Origin: Helianthus annuus
Taxonomy: Eukaryota > Streptophyta > Magnoliopsida > Asterales > Asteraceae
Direction: 5' to 3'
NCBI RefSeq assembly: GCF_002127325.2
Contig: NC_035433.2
Span: 128,139,518-128,203,517 of the forward strand
Length of the DNA: 64,000 nt
Part shown: positions 50,955 to 62,456 of the stretch, one piece after another
How the letters are laid out: each line of letters opens with the position of its first letter
Numbering within the stretch: position 1 is the first letter of the stretch
Program-made: the position numbers and the translations under genes
The notes under the pieces: model-generated
The model's database searches: none
Seen by the model: the letters and a program-made list of their open reading frames with translations, nothing else
What the model was told of the DNA's origin: nothing

Positions 50955-51066
50955 GCTTACGGACCGTATGGCATGGCCCTTGCGGTCCGTAAGCCTATGG
51001 CAGAAACATTTTTACCCTTTCACCCCTTACGTTTCGTAAGGCAGGACCCTTACGGTCCGTAAGCGC
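50955..51066 (-). promoter_or_regulatory. Paired CTTACGG/CCGTAAG palindromes upstream of the LTR TATA box
   Basis: CTTACGGACCGTA...GCGGTCCGTAAG forms a stem with a short spacer. A second pair (CTTACGTTTCGTAAG, CTTACGGTCCGTAAG) follows. They lie 180-290 bp upstream of the TATA box in the U3. The same block in the other LTR (60930-61040) has several base changes. Confidence 0.5.
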
Positions 51067-51550
51067 TTAACAGAGGCAAAAAAATTAACCTTTCAAGGTT
51101 TGAATGGTCAAATTGCAATATGCATGATTTTTGAATCTGGAACAAGTCAGTATGAGGCCCTTTTTAACCCATGCTTGCACCAGTTATGTCTACTCCATCA
51201 TGTATCATTCATTGGGGCAAATATGTGGTCATGAGCAATTATTTGGATTGTATTATTTTCTTTAAGATTCAATATTAGCACTTGGACACTTTTGATTACT
51301 AGTAATTACCGGATTAAGATATATTAGATGCTTATAAATTTTGCTTATGGTCTCGGGATTTATAATGACGAAGTCGCTCAGAGGTATAAAATTAACATGT
51401 CGACATGTTCAAAAATCCTACCGTATATCTTTTAATTAAATCCGAGTTTATATCATTTTTGTCGTATGCGACACGTGTCTATCATTTATTGGACACAAAT
51501 TTTCGAGGTGTTACATCCTCACCCTCTTAAAATAAATCTCGACCCGAGAT

Positions 51551-52849
51551 TTACTGAAACAAATAAGGGTATTTTTCTTTCATTGTGGACTCAGCTTCCC
51601 ACGTGAATTCGGGACCTCTACGGGCATCCCACTTGACCTTGACAATAGGTACATGCTTCCTTCGAAGCTTCTTTACCTGTCGATCTTCAATCAACAAAGG
51701 TTTTTCCACAAATTTTAAGCTCTCATCTATGTGCACATCTGTATGTGGTATTACCAGTGATTCATCGGCGAAGCACTTCTTTAGATTGCAGATGTGGAAC
51801 ACATTGTGAATTCCATTGAGCTCTTCAGGTAAGTTTAACTTATAGGCAACTGACCCGACACGTTCGATAACCTCGAAAGGTCCTATGTATCTCGGGCTTA
51901 GTTTGCCTTTCTTACCGAAACGCATCACCCCTTTCCAGGGTGATACTTTAAGTAACACTTTTTCACCTACTTCGAAGTGAAAATCTTTACGCTTTGGATC
52001 TGCGTAACTCTTCTGCCTATCTCGGGCAGCTTTGAGACGGTCTCGAATTTGGACAATCTTGTCCGTCGTCTCGAAGACTATCTCTGGTCCTGATAATTGG
52101 ACATCTCCAACTTCCGCCCAACAAACAGGCGATCTACACTTTCTACCGTATAATGCCTCGAAAGGCGCAGCCTTAATGCTGGTATGGTAACTATTATTGT
52201 AGGAGAATTCGATTAATGGTAGGTTCTTATCCCAACTACCACCCAAATCAATAGCACATGCACGTAGCATGTCGTCCAACGTCTGAATAGTACGCTCACT
52301 TTGACCGTCTGTCTGAGGATGGTAAGCCGTACTAAAATTCAAATGTGTGCCCAAAGATTGCTGGAAACTTTTCCAGAAATGCGACGTGTATCTAGTATCC
52401 CGGTCAGAGATAATAGACACGGGTATGCCATGCAAGGCTACAATCTTATCAACGTATAACTGGGCCAACATGTCGGAGCTATAAGTCTCCTTGATGGGTA
52501 AGAAATGCGTTGACTTAGTCAGTCTATCAACGATAACCCATATTGTATCATTTCCTTTCCTCGTCTTGGGTAACTTGGTAATAAAATCCATAGTTACACA
52601 TTCCCACTTCCATTCGGGGAGTTCAGGCTGTTGTAGCAAGCCTGACGACTTTTGATGCTCAGCTTTGACTTGCGCACAAGTCAAGCATTTGGCTACATGA
52701 GCGGCTACAGACTTTTTCAAGCCTATCCACCAATAATTTGCCTTTAGATCCTGATACATCTTATCAGCTCCCGGGTGAACAGAATATTTGGAACTATGGG
52801 CTTCCTGGAGGATAACATCTCGTAGTCCTCCATAACTTGGAACCCATAT
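51551..52849 (-). pseudogene. Integrase with chromodomain-like end (chromovirus pol)
   Basis: Would integrate the element's c[12 protein letters not shown]...CLTC zinc-binding region; catalytic Asp in TMDFI, Asp in IISDRDTRY and Glu in GQSERT; then GPF...V region and a C-terminal chromodomain-like segment ([30 protein letters not shown]) thought to steer Tekay elements to heterochromatin. The frame is open from 52759 and readable upstream to an in-frame TGA at 52850-52852 that cuts it off from RNase H. All catalytic residues are present. Stop at 51551. Confidence 0.9.
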
Positions 52850-53692
52850 TCATCCATTCAATCGTAAAATTCCGTCCTTGCTAAGAGTTAACTGCTCCTC
52901 AGTTACTCCCAGCTTCTCTTTAGGATAGTTAGCTTCTAACACAGCTTCTCTCTGTGCAGCTAACAACCTTTCAATCAGGTTATTCTTCACTTCAATGCTC
53001 TTGGCATTGATTCGGATGGGTTTCACCCTTTCCTTTCTACTCAGGGCATCAGCGACTACATTCGCCTTGCCGGGATGATATCTGATTTCACAATCATAAT
53101 CATTTAAAGTCTCCATCCAACGGCGTTGCCTCATGTTTAGTTCCTTCTGATTAAACAGATGTTGAAGGCTCTTATGATCAGAATAGATCACAAACTTGAT
53201 ACCATACAGATAATGCCTCCACAGCTTTAGTGCGAACACAACGACACCCAGCTCCAAGTCATGGGTGGTGTAATTCTTCTCGTGCACCTTTAACTGTCTC
53301 GAAGCGTAGGCAATAACCTTGCCTTTTTGCATGAGCACACATCCCATGCCAGTGTGTGATGCGTCGCAGTAAACTACGAACTCTTCGGTACCTTCAGGTA
53401 ATGTCAGCATAGGAGCGTTGCTCAACTTTTGCTTCAGAATATCAAAGGACTCTTGCTGCTTAGGGCCCCAAACGAACTTTACTTTCTTCTTGGTCAAGGA
53501 AGTTAAGGGCGCAGAAATCCTTGAAAAATTTTCAATGAAACGCCTATAATATCCTGCTAACCCCAGGAAACTACGAATCTCTGTAGGCGTCTTTGGCTCT
53601 TGCCAATTCATAACAGCTTCTACTTTAGCGGGATCCACTTGGATACCACGCTCGCTGACAACATGTCCTAGAAATTGGACTTCTCGAAGCTA
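52850..53692 (-). pseudogene. RNase H and connection domain (chromovirus pol)
   Basis: Ends at a TGA (52850) and is separated from reverse transcriptase by a TAG (53690-53692). It contains the thumb/connection [12 protein letters not shown], the RNase H start [12 protein letters not shown] with catalytic Asp, [13 protein letters not shown] with Glu, IYSDHKSL with Asp, and [14 protein letters not shown] with the last Asp. Catalytic residues complete; broken only by the two stops. Confidence 0.9.
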
Positions 53693-54568
53693 GAATTCGC
53701 ACTTAGAGAATTTAGCATAGAGTTTCTCATTATGCAGGAGTTTGAGAATACAACGAAGGTGTTTCTCATGGTCAGCTTGGTTCTTAGAGTAGATAAGAAT
53801 ATCATCGATGAAAACGATGACGAATTTGTCTAAGTACGGCTTGCAAACGCGATTCATGAGATCCATGAACGTAGCCGGTGCATTTGTGAGCCCAAAAGGC
53901 ATCACTAGGAACTCGTAGTGACCGTAACGAGTCCTAAATGCGGTTTTATGTACGTCTTCATCTCTGACTTTCAGTTGATAGTAGCCTGACCTCAAGTCAA
54001 TCTTCGAGAAATAACCTGCCCCTTGTAACTGATCGAACAAATCGTCGATCCTCGGCAAGGGATATCTATTCTTTATCGTGACCTTATTAAGCTCGCGATA
54101 ATCGATGCACAGGCGCATCGATCCGTCCTTCTTCTTGACAAACAGAACAGGTGCTCCCCAGGGAGACGAACTAGGTTTGATGAAGCCTTTAGCTAGCAGT
54201 TCATCCAGCTGGGTCCTCAACTCCTTCATTTCGGTTGGTGCTAACCTGTAAGGTGCTCTGGCAACAGGTGCTGTTCCAGGGATGATATCGATCCTGAATT
54301 CCACTTGCCTATCTGGTGGCAAACCAGGTAGATCTTTAGGGAAAACTTCTGGATATTCCGAAATGACGGGAATGTCTTCTATCTTCGGTTTAGTCTCTTC
54401 AATAATCACCTGTGCCATGTAGATAACACAACCCTTCTTTAGACATTTTGAAGCCTTGAGCATAGTCACTTGCTCAGGCAATCCATACTGGGTATCTCCC
54501 CCAATGGTAAGCGATTCACCAGTTGGAGTCTTTATCACCACTTGCTTTCTGTTGCAGACGATTTGGGC
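53690..54568 (-). pseudogene. Reverse transcriptase (chromovirus pol)
   Basis: Fingers and palm of a Ty3/gypsy reverse transcriptase: [33 protein letters not shown] spans the N-terminal motifs; [21 protein letters not shown] and [12 protein letters not shown] with the first catalytic Asp follow, then [22 protein letters not shown] and [10 protein letters not shown] with the two catalytic Asp (54-kb side, about 53801-53806). Bounded by TAG stops at 54569 and 53690. No lesion inside. Confidence 0.92.
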
Positions 54569-54970
54569 CTAGTTGTGAGATAACCAGTCCATACCCAGAA
54601 CTATGTCAAAACCAGCCAATTTAAAGGGAAGTAGAGATAGAGGAAAAGAGTGGTTCTTAATGGATATCACACATCCATCTAACATGGTGGAGACGGTTTC
54701 TATGGTGCCATCTGCTAGCTCTACCTCATAATTCACATTTAAGGTTTTGACAGGCATATTCAGCAATTTGCAAAATTTATGATCTACGAAAGACTTATCA
54801 ACGCTCGAATCAAAAAGTACTCTTGCAAAGATATCATTTACGAGAAAAGTACCTGTGATCACGTTGACGTCTAGCACTGCTTCTTTCGCATCCATCCTGA
54901 AGACTCTCGCAATGGTCTTCTTGGCCTCTTCAGGCTTCTTGGCATTTTTAGGGCAGTTGGTTCGGATGTG
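54569..54970 (-). pseudogene. Aspartic protease region (chromovirus pol)
   Basis: Follows the gag zinc knuckle in the +1-shifted frame and ends at TAG 54569-54571. The active-site triad, normally Asp-Ser/Thr-Gly, reads Asp-Ser-Ser (near 54798-54810) followed by Val-Asp where Ala is usual. Both changes fit C-to-T type transitions. The later hydrophobic LAGFDIVLGMDWL flap-side motif is kept. Probably inactive even without the stop. Confidence 0.8.
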
Positions 54971-56123
54971 CCCCCTTCTCATTACAACTGTAGCAAGTTG
55001 CATCCTTTATCTTTTTGCAATCCACGGTCTTGTGGTCCTTGGATTTGCATAACCCGCAAGCAATTGACTTCGACTGAGTCTGCGAGTTTGATTCGAGTCT
55101 ACACTTTCCAAAGTGATGTCTCTTGCAATTCTTGCATTTGGGCTTCTCACCAGACTGTTGCCCATCCCTCCTTGACTCCGGCCCTCTCTTGTTATCACCG
55201 TTTCCACGGTGCTTCTTGCCCGACCTCCGTGAAGTATCATCTTCACGCTTTCTCTTCTCAGCTTCTTTGTTCCTCAGCGATCTTTGTCGGACCGCATCCA
55301 GAGTGAGGGACAAAGAAATGTCAGCTACAGATCTAAAGGTCGCTGGCCGAGAGGCCTTTACGCTTGCCTTTATCTCGGGGGCTAAACCACCGATAAAACG
55401 AGCTATTCTCTTTGGCTCCGGGGTTACCAGATACGGAACCAACCGGGACATCGTGTTGAAGCTCGTGAGGTAAGCTTGACAATCAAGGTTCGTTATAACT
55501 AATGATAGAAAATCGGATTCTATCTTTTCAACCTCATGTTGAGGGCAGTAATTCTCCTTGATGAGAGAAATGAATTCCTCCCATGTCATGCTGCATAGAA
55601 CAGCCTTTCCCGAGGCCTGAACCAAAGACCTCCAACAAGCCAGGGCCTCGCCCTTGAATGATTGTGAAACAAACTTTACCACATCTTTCTCTGCGCACCC
55701 ACTGATGTCCACCACGGTGTCCATCTCGTCTAGCCACGTCATGCAATCAACCGCGCCTTTCTCCCCAGTGAAGTCTCGGGGTTTGCATGATACGAAATAC
55801 TTGTAGGTGCAGCCCCTGGCGCGAGATGCATCAGTATACACCTTTTCTGGACGGACACTGTTTTCATTGGATGAGTGGTTATCATCGTCCTTTTTAGGCT
55901 TGGACGGTGGTTTGCTGTGAGATTTTGAGTGGGTTTTTGACTTTGAGTGTGGTTTAGATATGGTTCTGCTCCGGGATTCAGTATACTCCTCGTATTGTCG
56001 ATCCAGGGCTGCCTTAACAGCACTGTCGACCAGAGCTTTCAATTCTGCGCCCGTCAAATGAACCTGGGCGTTATCGTATTCGTCTTCTTTCGAATGACTA
56101 TTCTCCCCACTTGGATCAGCCAT
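54948..56123 (-). pseudogene. Gag of the chromovirus, frameshifted in the zinc knuckle
   Basis: ATG at 56123 (MADPSGENS). Ser/Lys-rich basic stretch about residues 45-75, Retrotrans_gag domain about 105-280 (FTGEKGAVDCMTWL, FKGEALACWRSL, ENYCPQHEVEKI), an Arg/Lys-rich linker, two Cys-rich motifs and a CX2CX4HX4C knuckle. A run of five G on this strand (54971-54975) inside the knuckle is one base too long, so the frame leaves the knuckle and stops at 54948, while the expected continuation is in the next frame. This one-base change separates gag from pol. Confidence 0.9.
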
Positions 56124-56977
56124 GGTAACTTGAATCTGCTACAGAAGATAACGAAAAATTTTATTTAGGAGTTTATTATGGAATTGTCTTTTATGGCAAT
56201 TCATTAACCATGGTAAACAGAGACCATATCTGGTTAATTTGTTACTCACTTTTATTTAGGATTTGAACATACTTATCCTAATTACAAACAATATTGTTAT
56301 TGGCATAAAAGCCTAGTCACGAGGACGTTTTTATAATATTAGCCGGGATTACAGAGAATCAAGGCATGAAGGTTTGAACCGTAGTCCTTTTACCTTTTCT
56401 GACAGGGAGTCATAGACTACCACTGCCTTTTGTCTTATATGACAATAATTATGGCCCGTAGGCACTACATCACTAATGGATGTTTAATAATTTGGCCCGT
56501 AGGCACTACATCGCTAATGGATGTTTAATAAATGATCATCTTTATTGATGATTTAACCCATGATTTATAAATCATTAATTTGGGCTTTGGAATCCTTAGA
56601 AGGATTCTTATACAAGAATGACGCGTGCGATTTTTAACGAATCACATCTGCCATGAACGTTAACATGATTACAGAGGTTAACAGGAAATTTGAATCTTTT
56701 AATCAGGTCTTACCATCTTGGCCGGATCTTATAAAGACACCTAGCTAGGTTTCACTCTTAAGATTCTTTATTTAGGCAGATTTAAATTTAAAAGGAATGA
56801 TTTTTTTGATTTATTTCATATATAGTAATAACAAAAATGAAATTTATAACATAACATTCCATAAACTTCAAATATGATTACACGCTGCCCTAAACGGGAC
56901 TTTTAAATAAATAACTACCTACGCAGAGGTTTATAGAAAAACAAGTCCATGCAGGGACCAAATTGTAAATAAGGAGG
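56124..56977 (-). other. Leader spacer between accessory ORF and gag
   Basis: AT-rich, no gene. It contains a pair of short tandem copies of CCCGTAGGCACTACATC(A/G)CTAATGG (56453-56530), the motif at which similarity to the left copy ends. Confidence 0.6.
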
Positions 56978-58193
56978 CTAATGATCTCGTTTCTTCCTCC
57001 CTTTTAGTAGGTTTGCTAGGCCCTTGAGAAATCCACGATTACTCTTTCGTTCTTGTTCGAAGTCTCGTTCCACACGGTTTAGACGGTGGAGTATTTCTTC
57101 TTGCTCCAGTGGAGAAAAACGTGGCTGCTGCGACGGTTGCTGAACTGGAGGTCTAGGAGGTATTGGATACCCATGAGCTGAGTAATCTGGTCTCCAAGAG
57201 GTTCCATGGAGGGCATTATAATTTGCCACTACCACATATGGATCGGCATCATAGTTATAGTTGTAGTGTGTGTGAGTCGGCTGCTCAAACGCATTCTACG
57301 CGGTGGAACCGCCGTACGCTGGTATCGGATTGTCATATCCGAAAGGTGGCGGAGGTGGTGCAACTGGTGTAGAATTCACCTCTGCAGGGTGACCAGAAGG
57401 TTCCCCTAGTTGTGGTTCTTCTTTAGGTACTGACGGAAAGTGACTCGCACTCGAGTGGCGAGGGGTGCTGAAGTGGAATTCCCCTCCTCGGGTGGACATC
57501 CGAGCGCCTGATCTTCTACGCCTTGGCGGGTCTGGAATTACTGGTTGAACCGGTGGCGGTGGCGTAACTGCCATGAACCGCAAATCCTCGGAAGGATCCT
57601 GTTTGTTGTTGATGATCGTGAGGCGAGAAATGTTGCGATGGTGTGAAGTACCAATTACATTGGTCAAACCTCGCCTGGTAGCTGTCGGGACCTTGATAGG
57701 GTGTCCCATGAAAGGATGACCCATCAGAGATCTCAATTGGATGGTTGGGAGTACCCCTTGCAGGCTCGACGGGGTCTGTATCCTCATCCATGTCCACTGC
57801 ATTATCTTCAGAAAAGTGATCCTCTGGTTCTAAAGGGTTATACCCTATTGGCTCTCGGACATAATCCGTCGGGTTAAACTGTCCTACAAAGAAAGGTGAA
57901 GGATCGCCGTAAGAACGGTGCGAAGCAGATCGCTAGAGAGGTATAAAGGATGGTTGAGGGTTATTGGGATTGTTTTCCGAATCTGGTCCAAACGAATGAC
58001 GGTATGAGGGTGTCGAACTGTGTGATGTGGAATGTCTCGCAGGTTCAAAGAGGTTTCTTCTTCGTCTCTGTGGTTCCTCACTTCTTGTACTGGAAGGAGC
58101 TCGCATGTTCGAAGGTCCAGCCTCGTGATCATTGTGAGTAATGATCGTTCCTTTGCCTCTTCCTCCTCTTCCTCGTCTGATTGCTGGTGGCAT
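56978..58193 (-). pseudogene. Accessory ORF of the full chromovirus unit, broken copy
   Basis: Same gene as at 47004-48218, with three lesions. A nonsense change near 57934 (TGG to TAG as read on the plus strand) stops it after SFIPL. One extra T near 57601-57604 shifts the frame. Another stop falls near 57297. The C-terminal 85 codons are unchanged. So the copy attached to gag-pol is dead and the orphan copy is open. Confidence 0.8.
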
Positions 58194-58350
58194 ATTTCCT
58201 GCTTTCAAAACTTTAAATAACAATAAATAATAAAAAGACAAACTGGAATAACAATTCGAATTTGTCCTATGTTCTTGTCTAGACTCTAGTATGCGCAATT
58301 GTGTCATTGAGATTAAACACTTAAGGATAGTGTTTAATTCACTCAACGTT

Positions 58351-58363
58351 GGCTCTGATACCA
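58351..58363 (-). other. Primer binding site of the chromovirus
   Basis: TGGTATCAGAGCC on the minus strand, just after the 5' LTR; repeated at 48376-48388. Confidence 0.9.
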
Positions 58364-58366
58364 ACC

Positions 58367-61300
58367 TGTCACACCCCGATTTCCACGTGTCTCACCGGTG
58401 GGCCCGGTGGGGGATTACTGTGACGTAGTTGGCAACAATATAGTCAAACCACACAATATATGAATGCACATCGGAAGCATAAAGATAATTATATTTCAAC
58501 CATTGTTTGTAATATCAAATGTATTACTCATAGTCGAAAAGTATCCACAGGGGATCAAATAAAAATATAAGTTTTGTTCAACAGACGAAGGCATCTTAAG
58601 CTTGCGAGACTCTTTATGATGCTAAGGAGAATATCCAGCCAATTACGCATAGTACCTGCATTTAGTCTTTTTGGGAAAATACGTCAGTTTACACTGGTAA
58701 ATACATTCAACCGACACTTTTGAAAAATGTTTATTAAAATTGATTTGAATGCACACGGCACAAACTCTTTTATAACTTGGGAGAATTATTTAAATATATA
58801 ATCTTGTGAACGAATTACATGTTCCTTATGCGTTCAGTAGCCCGGATCAAGTCCGGGTTAAAGATCAATAGACACACCACAACGACTATTTATGCACTGA
58901 CGAGTGTACGCCTACACTCCGCGCTTAGGTCGTGGCCATTTCGTAAAATGATGCCAGGGATATCCGGGACATGGTCATTAACCCCCCAAAGGCTTTTAAG
59001 TAACAAGACTGTTTAAACGAGCCGATCAAATTTATTCAATTACCCACTCAATCGGTGGAGAATTTGATGCCCGATCAAGCGGTATGCTATATACCGTAAC
59101 CCAAGCCCGTATAACGGAAAATAAGTTAAAAGTATTTACCTTTGCAAGTATAAGTCCGTAATCGAAATAAATTGCAGATAGCTTTTACTGGTCTCCTATT
59201 CTGGAACGAAGGTTTAATATAACCTATTAGAATCCTAACGGGTCTTTTAATTTAGCCGTAGCTTAGACCGGTCAGTTTCAACGGATAGTTATGGTTTAAT
59301 CGCGTGTAAGGCGAAAACCGGGAATGGAATGTGATTTTGACCCAACAAGTTTGAAGACTTGTTTTATATGGGTATAATAATCGCACTCTGGATTTTGGGG
59401 TCAAAACCATATGGTTTGACCCGTTTCGGCTAGTTTATGTAAACTAGTTACATAAGCCGAACCGTGCGCGCAAAAGGCGTAACGGGTAACCGTAAGGGTC
59501 CTACACTGGTTTCCTAAGTCAATATGCTTTAAAGAGGTTGTGGTATCAGTAGGATACCTTCCATAATGCCCGTAACGAGTTTAAGTTCATATTATGCCCC
59601 GTAGGGGTATTTCGGTCTTTTTTAAAGATTATAAAAGAGGTTTCTGAGTTCTACAGGAAATATGTGTTTCCCGATCAGTTTATAAGCCCAAAATACTTTA
59701 TTTATTATTTAAAATCAGTAGCAACTGGAATCGGGTCAAAAGACCTTGTAGAACTCAAGTTATGGCCGAAAAGGGTATATTCGGTATTTACCGAACCGTT
59801 GCCATAACCGCAGGTTATGAGCAGGTTAAAAATAATAAAAAATCTTTAAAAATCCCAAAATATTATTTTACATCAGTTTGTAAAAGGTTTGGTGTCGAAA
59901 TCTGGGTTTAGATAGGCGTTATGCCAATTGCGCTATTTAATTACAAAGTTTCCGTAATTTGCGCTATTTAGCATAACTCCTATTCTAGACCTCGGATTGA
60001 CGTGAAATTTTAGGGACATGTTTAGAATTCAGTAACTAAGGTTATGGTCCTTTCACATGTCCGAAATTCTCGTATTAATTTAAAAAGGGCGTTACGGTCA
60101 ACTTTTAAGCATTTAACGGAAAGGTGTAAAAGACTCGGACAAACAACGAACCGGTCACAGAGGGTTATACCATCATGTAACCTGGTCCTAAGAGAGTCCT
60201 AAGGAATATCTAAATCATACTTTAACGGGTCAGAACTGAAGTCAAAGCAAAAGTCAAAGTTTTGCGACTTTCAGTTCCGCACCGGGTCAATATAGCAAAT
60301 GGTCGGATCAAACAAGCTTAGACTAGTTAATATACTTATTATCATGTTTTATGAGTGTTTAGACAGGTTACACACCATCTACATTACAGATTATGTGTAA
60401 AATCGCAAAATAGCTTTCTGTTGACTTTTTCTAAGCATGTTTGACTCGTCATTTGAACTAGTTAGAGTGGGAATCAGAGGGTGCCCTTTTAAGGGTTTAA
60501 TGCCCACATGAATACCAACATATAACTCCCTTTGATTCAGTTAATCACTGGACCATTTGTGATTAACCGTTAAGTCAACCGTTAGTTACGACGGATTGAC
60601 TTTTAAGCTAAAATTAAGCAAAAACTAAACCACAAAGGGTTGAACAACTTACTGAAGTCCTATGCAAGATAAGAGAAGAGTTGAGAGTGTTCTTGAGCTC
60701 CAGATGTGATCAAGAAGGTGTGAGGAACTTGTAGCAACAATGTGGCCTTTTATAGGCAATGTAGATCCTTAAGATCATTACAACAAGGCCTACCAATGCT
60801 CCTTGATGATCAACAACTGTCCCTTGGTGCTAGAAGATGATTAGGGGTCGCCAATATCTCTGGAAAATCTTTGCATTAATGTTTTATCGCTTAAAACAGC
60901 CAACAGCCAACTTTCTGTCGCTGGGCGTCGCTTACGGACCGTATTGCATGGCCCTTGCGGTCCGTAAGCCTATGGCGGAAACATTTTTACCCTTTCACCC
61001 CCTTACGGTCCATAAGGCAGGACCCTTACAGTCCGTAAGCGCTTAACAGAGGCAAAAAAATTAACCTTTCAAGGTTTGAATGGTCAACTTGCAATATGCA
61101 TGATTTTTTAATTTGGAACAAGTCAGTATGAGGCCCTTTTTAACCCATGCTTGCACCAGTTATGTCTACTCCATCATGTATCATTCATTGGGGCAAATAT
61201 GTGGTCATGAGCAATTATTTGGATTGTATTATTTTCTTTAAGATTCAATATTAGCACTTGGACACTTTTGATTACTAGTAATTACCGGGTTAAGATATAT

Positions 61301-61491
61301 TAGATGCTTATAAATTTTGCTTAGGGTCTCGGGATTTATAATGACGAAGTCGCTCAGAGGTATAAAATTAACATGTCGACATGTTCAAAAATCCTACCGT
61401 ATATCTTTTAATTAAATCCGGGTTTATATCATTTTTGTCGTATGCGACACGTGTCTATCATTTATTGGACACAAATTTTCGAGGTGTTACA
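58367..61491 (-). repeat. 5' LTR of the chromovirus
   Basis: 3125 bp, one base longer than the middle LTR, with TATA at 60747-60754. Confidence 0.9.
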
Positions 61492-62456
61492 CTAAATCAT
61501 CATAAAGACATGGACTACATATCTAACTCAAAATCTTTAACTCGTGATCATAACTTTTATGAATTACGCAGCAATTACCCAAGTTATGCGCATAATTCAT
61601 CTTGACTCGTTTAGAGGATTTAAGCATTTAAGCTTAAATCTAGCTCTTTCTTTTCACACATCCCATTTCCACATTAAGATATATGCTTATCTTCCACGAC
61701 AACTATATTTGTGGTGGATTTAATATAGTGAACTATTTATTCCGAATTCTACCCTTCGGTTTGTCATTTCACGGAAAAGACCCCTTACGAGGCATTTGAC
61801 CAAAAAGGCTTATAACTTTAACTATTACTCTTATCCAAAAGATTTATTCAATCATAAAACTCATTTCCAAAGTGTTTACATCACGAAAGGTAAACATACT
61901 ACATGCTCGTAAAAATAACTTCAAATACCCAAAACAAAACATTACATTACTGAAAACATAGGTTAAGTGTTTACATCACGAGACAGCATATTGTCTTAAA
62001 AGTTTACAGCTTTATTCAACGATAAACATAACGACATCCGAGAGCATGAGTAAGACCGCGCGCACATCCACTTTAATTACCTGAAATACATGTGAGTTTT
62101 GGAAAAACGTCAACATAATATTGGTGTGAATTCATGCAGTTCTTCTATTAAACGTTTGTATACTTTGAATGAAAAACATGGTATGTATCTTGTATAAATC
62201 AAGTATTCTTGTGAAATAAAGTATTCTTGTAAAATAAAGTATTCTTGTAAAATAAAGTATTATTGTGGTACAAATCTTGTACCAATAAAGTATTCTTGTA
62301 TGTATCAAGGTTGTTAATGGGTTGCAAGGCCATTAACATGTGACACGACATAGGAAGCAACCAAACCATATGCATTTTTCTAGTTGTCGATTCACGACGG
62401 AGACACAAAAGCACTACTCGGTACTAGTTTTCACCAAGAGTGTGGCTGCCCGAAAA
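61492..62456. other. Retroelement-like flank with a short tandem repeat
   Basis: No gene. At 62199-62290 a unit of about 20 bp, AATAAAGTATTCTTGTAA, is repeated four to five times. The composition resembles leader or LTR sequence of another element into which the chromovirus inserted. Confidence 0.4.

Larger units (their letters stand above)
48392..51515 (-). repeat. Middle (shared) LTR of the chromovirus tandem
   Basis: 3124 bp, TGTAACACC...GTGTGACA on the minus strand. It serves as 3' LTR of the full unit and 5' LTR of the truncated one. A few dozen scattered differences at most from 58367-61491 on reading. Confidence 0.9.
46470..61491 (-). mobile_element. Tandem Tekay-like chromovirus: LTR, full interior, LTR, truncated interior
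   Basis: Read on the minus strand: 5' LTR 61491-58367, primer site, accessory ORF, gag 56123, protease, reverse transcriptase, RNase H and integrase to 51551, polypurine tract 51528-51516, LTR 51515-48392. Then a second primer site and a second leader with the accessory ORF follow, down to 46470. Here the similarity to the first leader (which continues to 56453) stops within a repeated CCCGTAGGCACTACATC motif. This shared-LTR tandem is what unequal recombination between LTRs gives. The integrase ends in a chromodomain-like segment, as in Tekay elements. No outer target duplication could be assigned because the left end is truncated. Confidence 0.85.
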
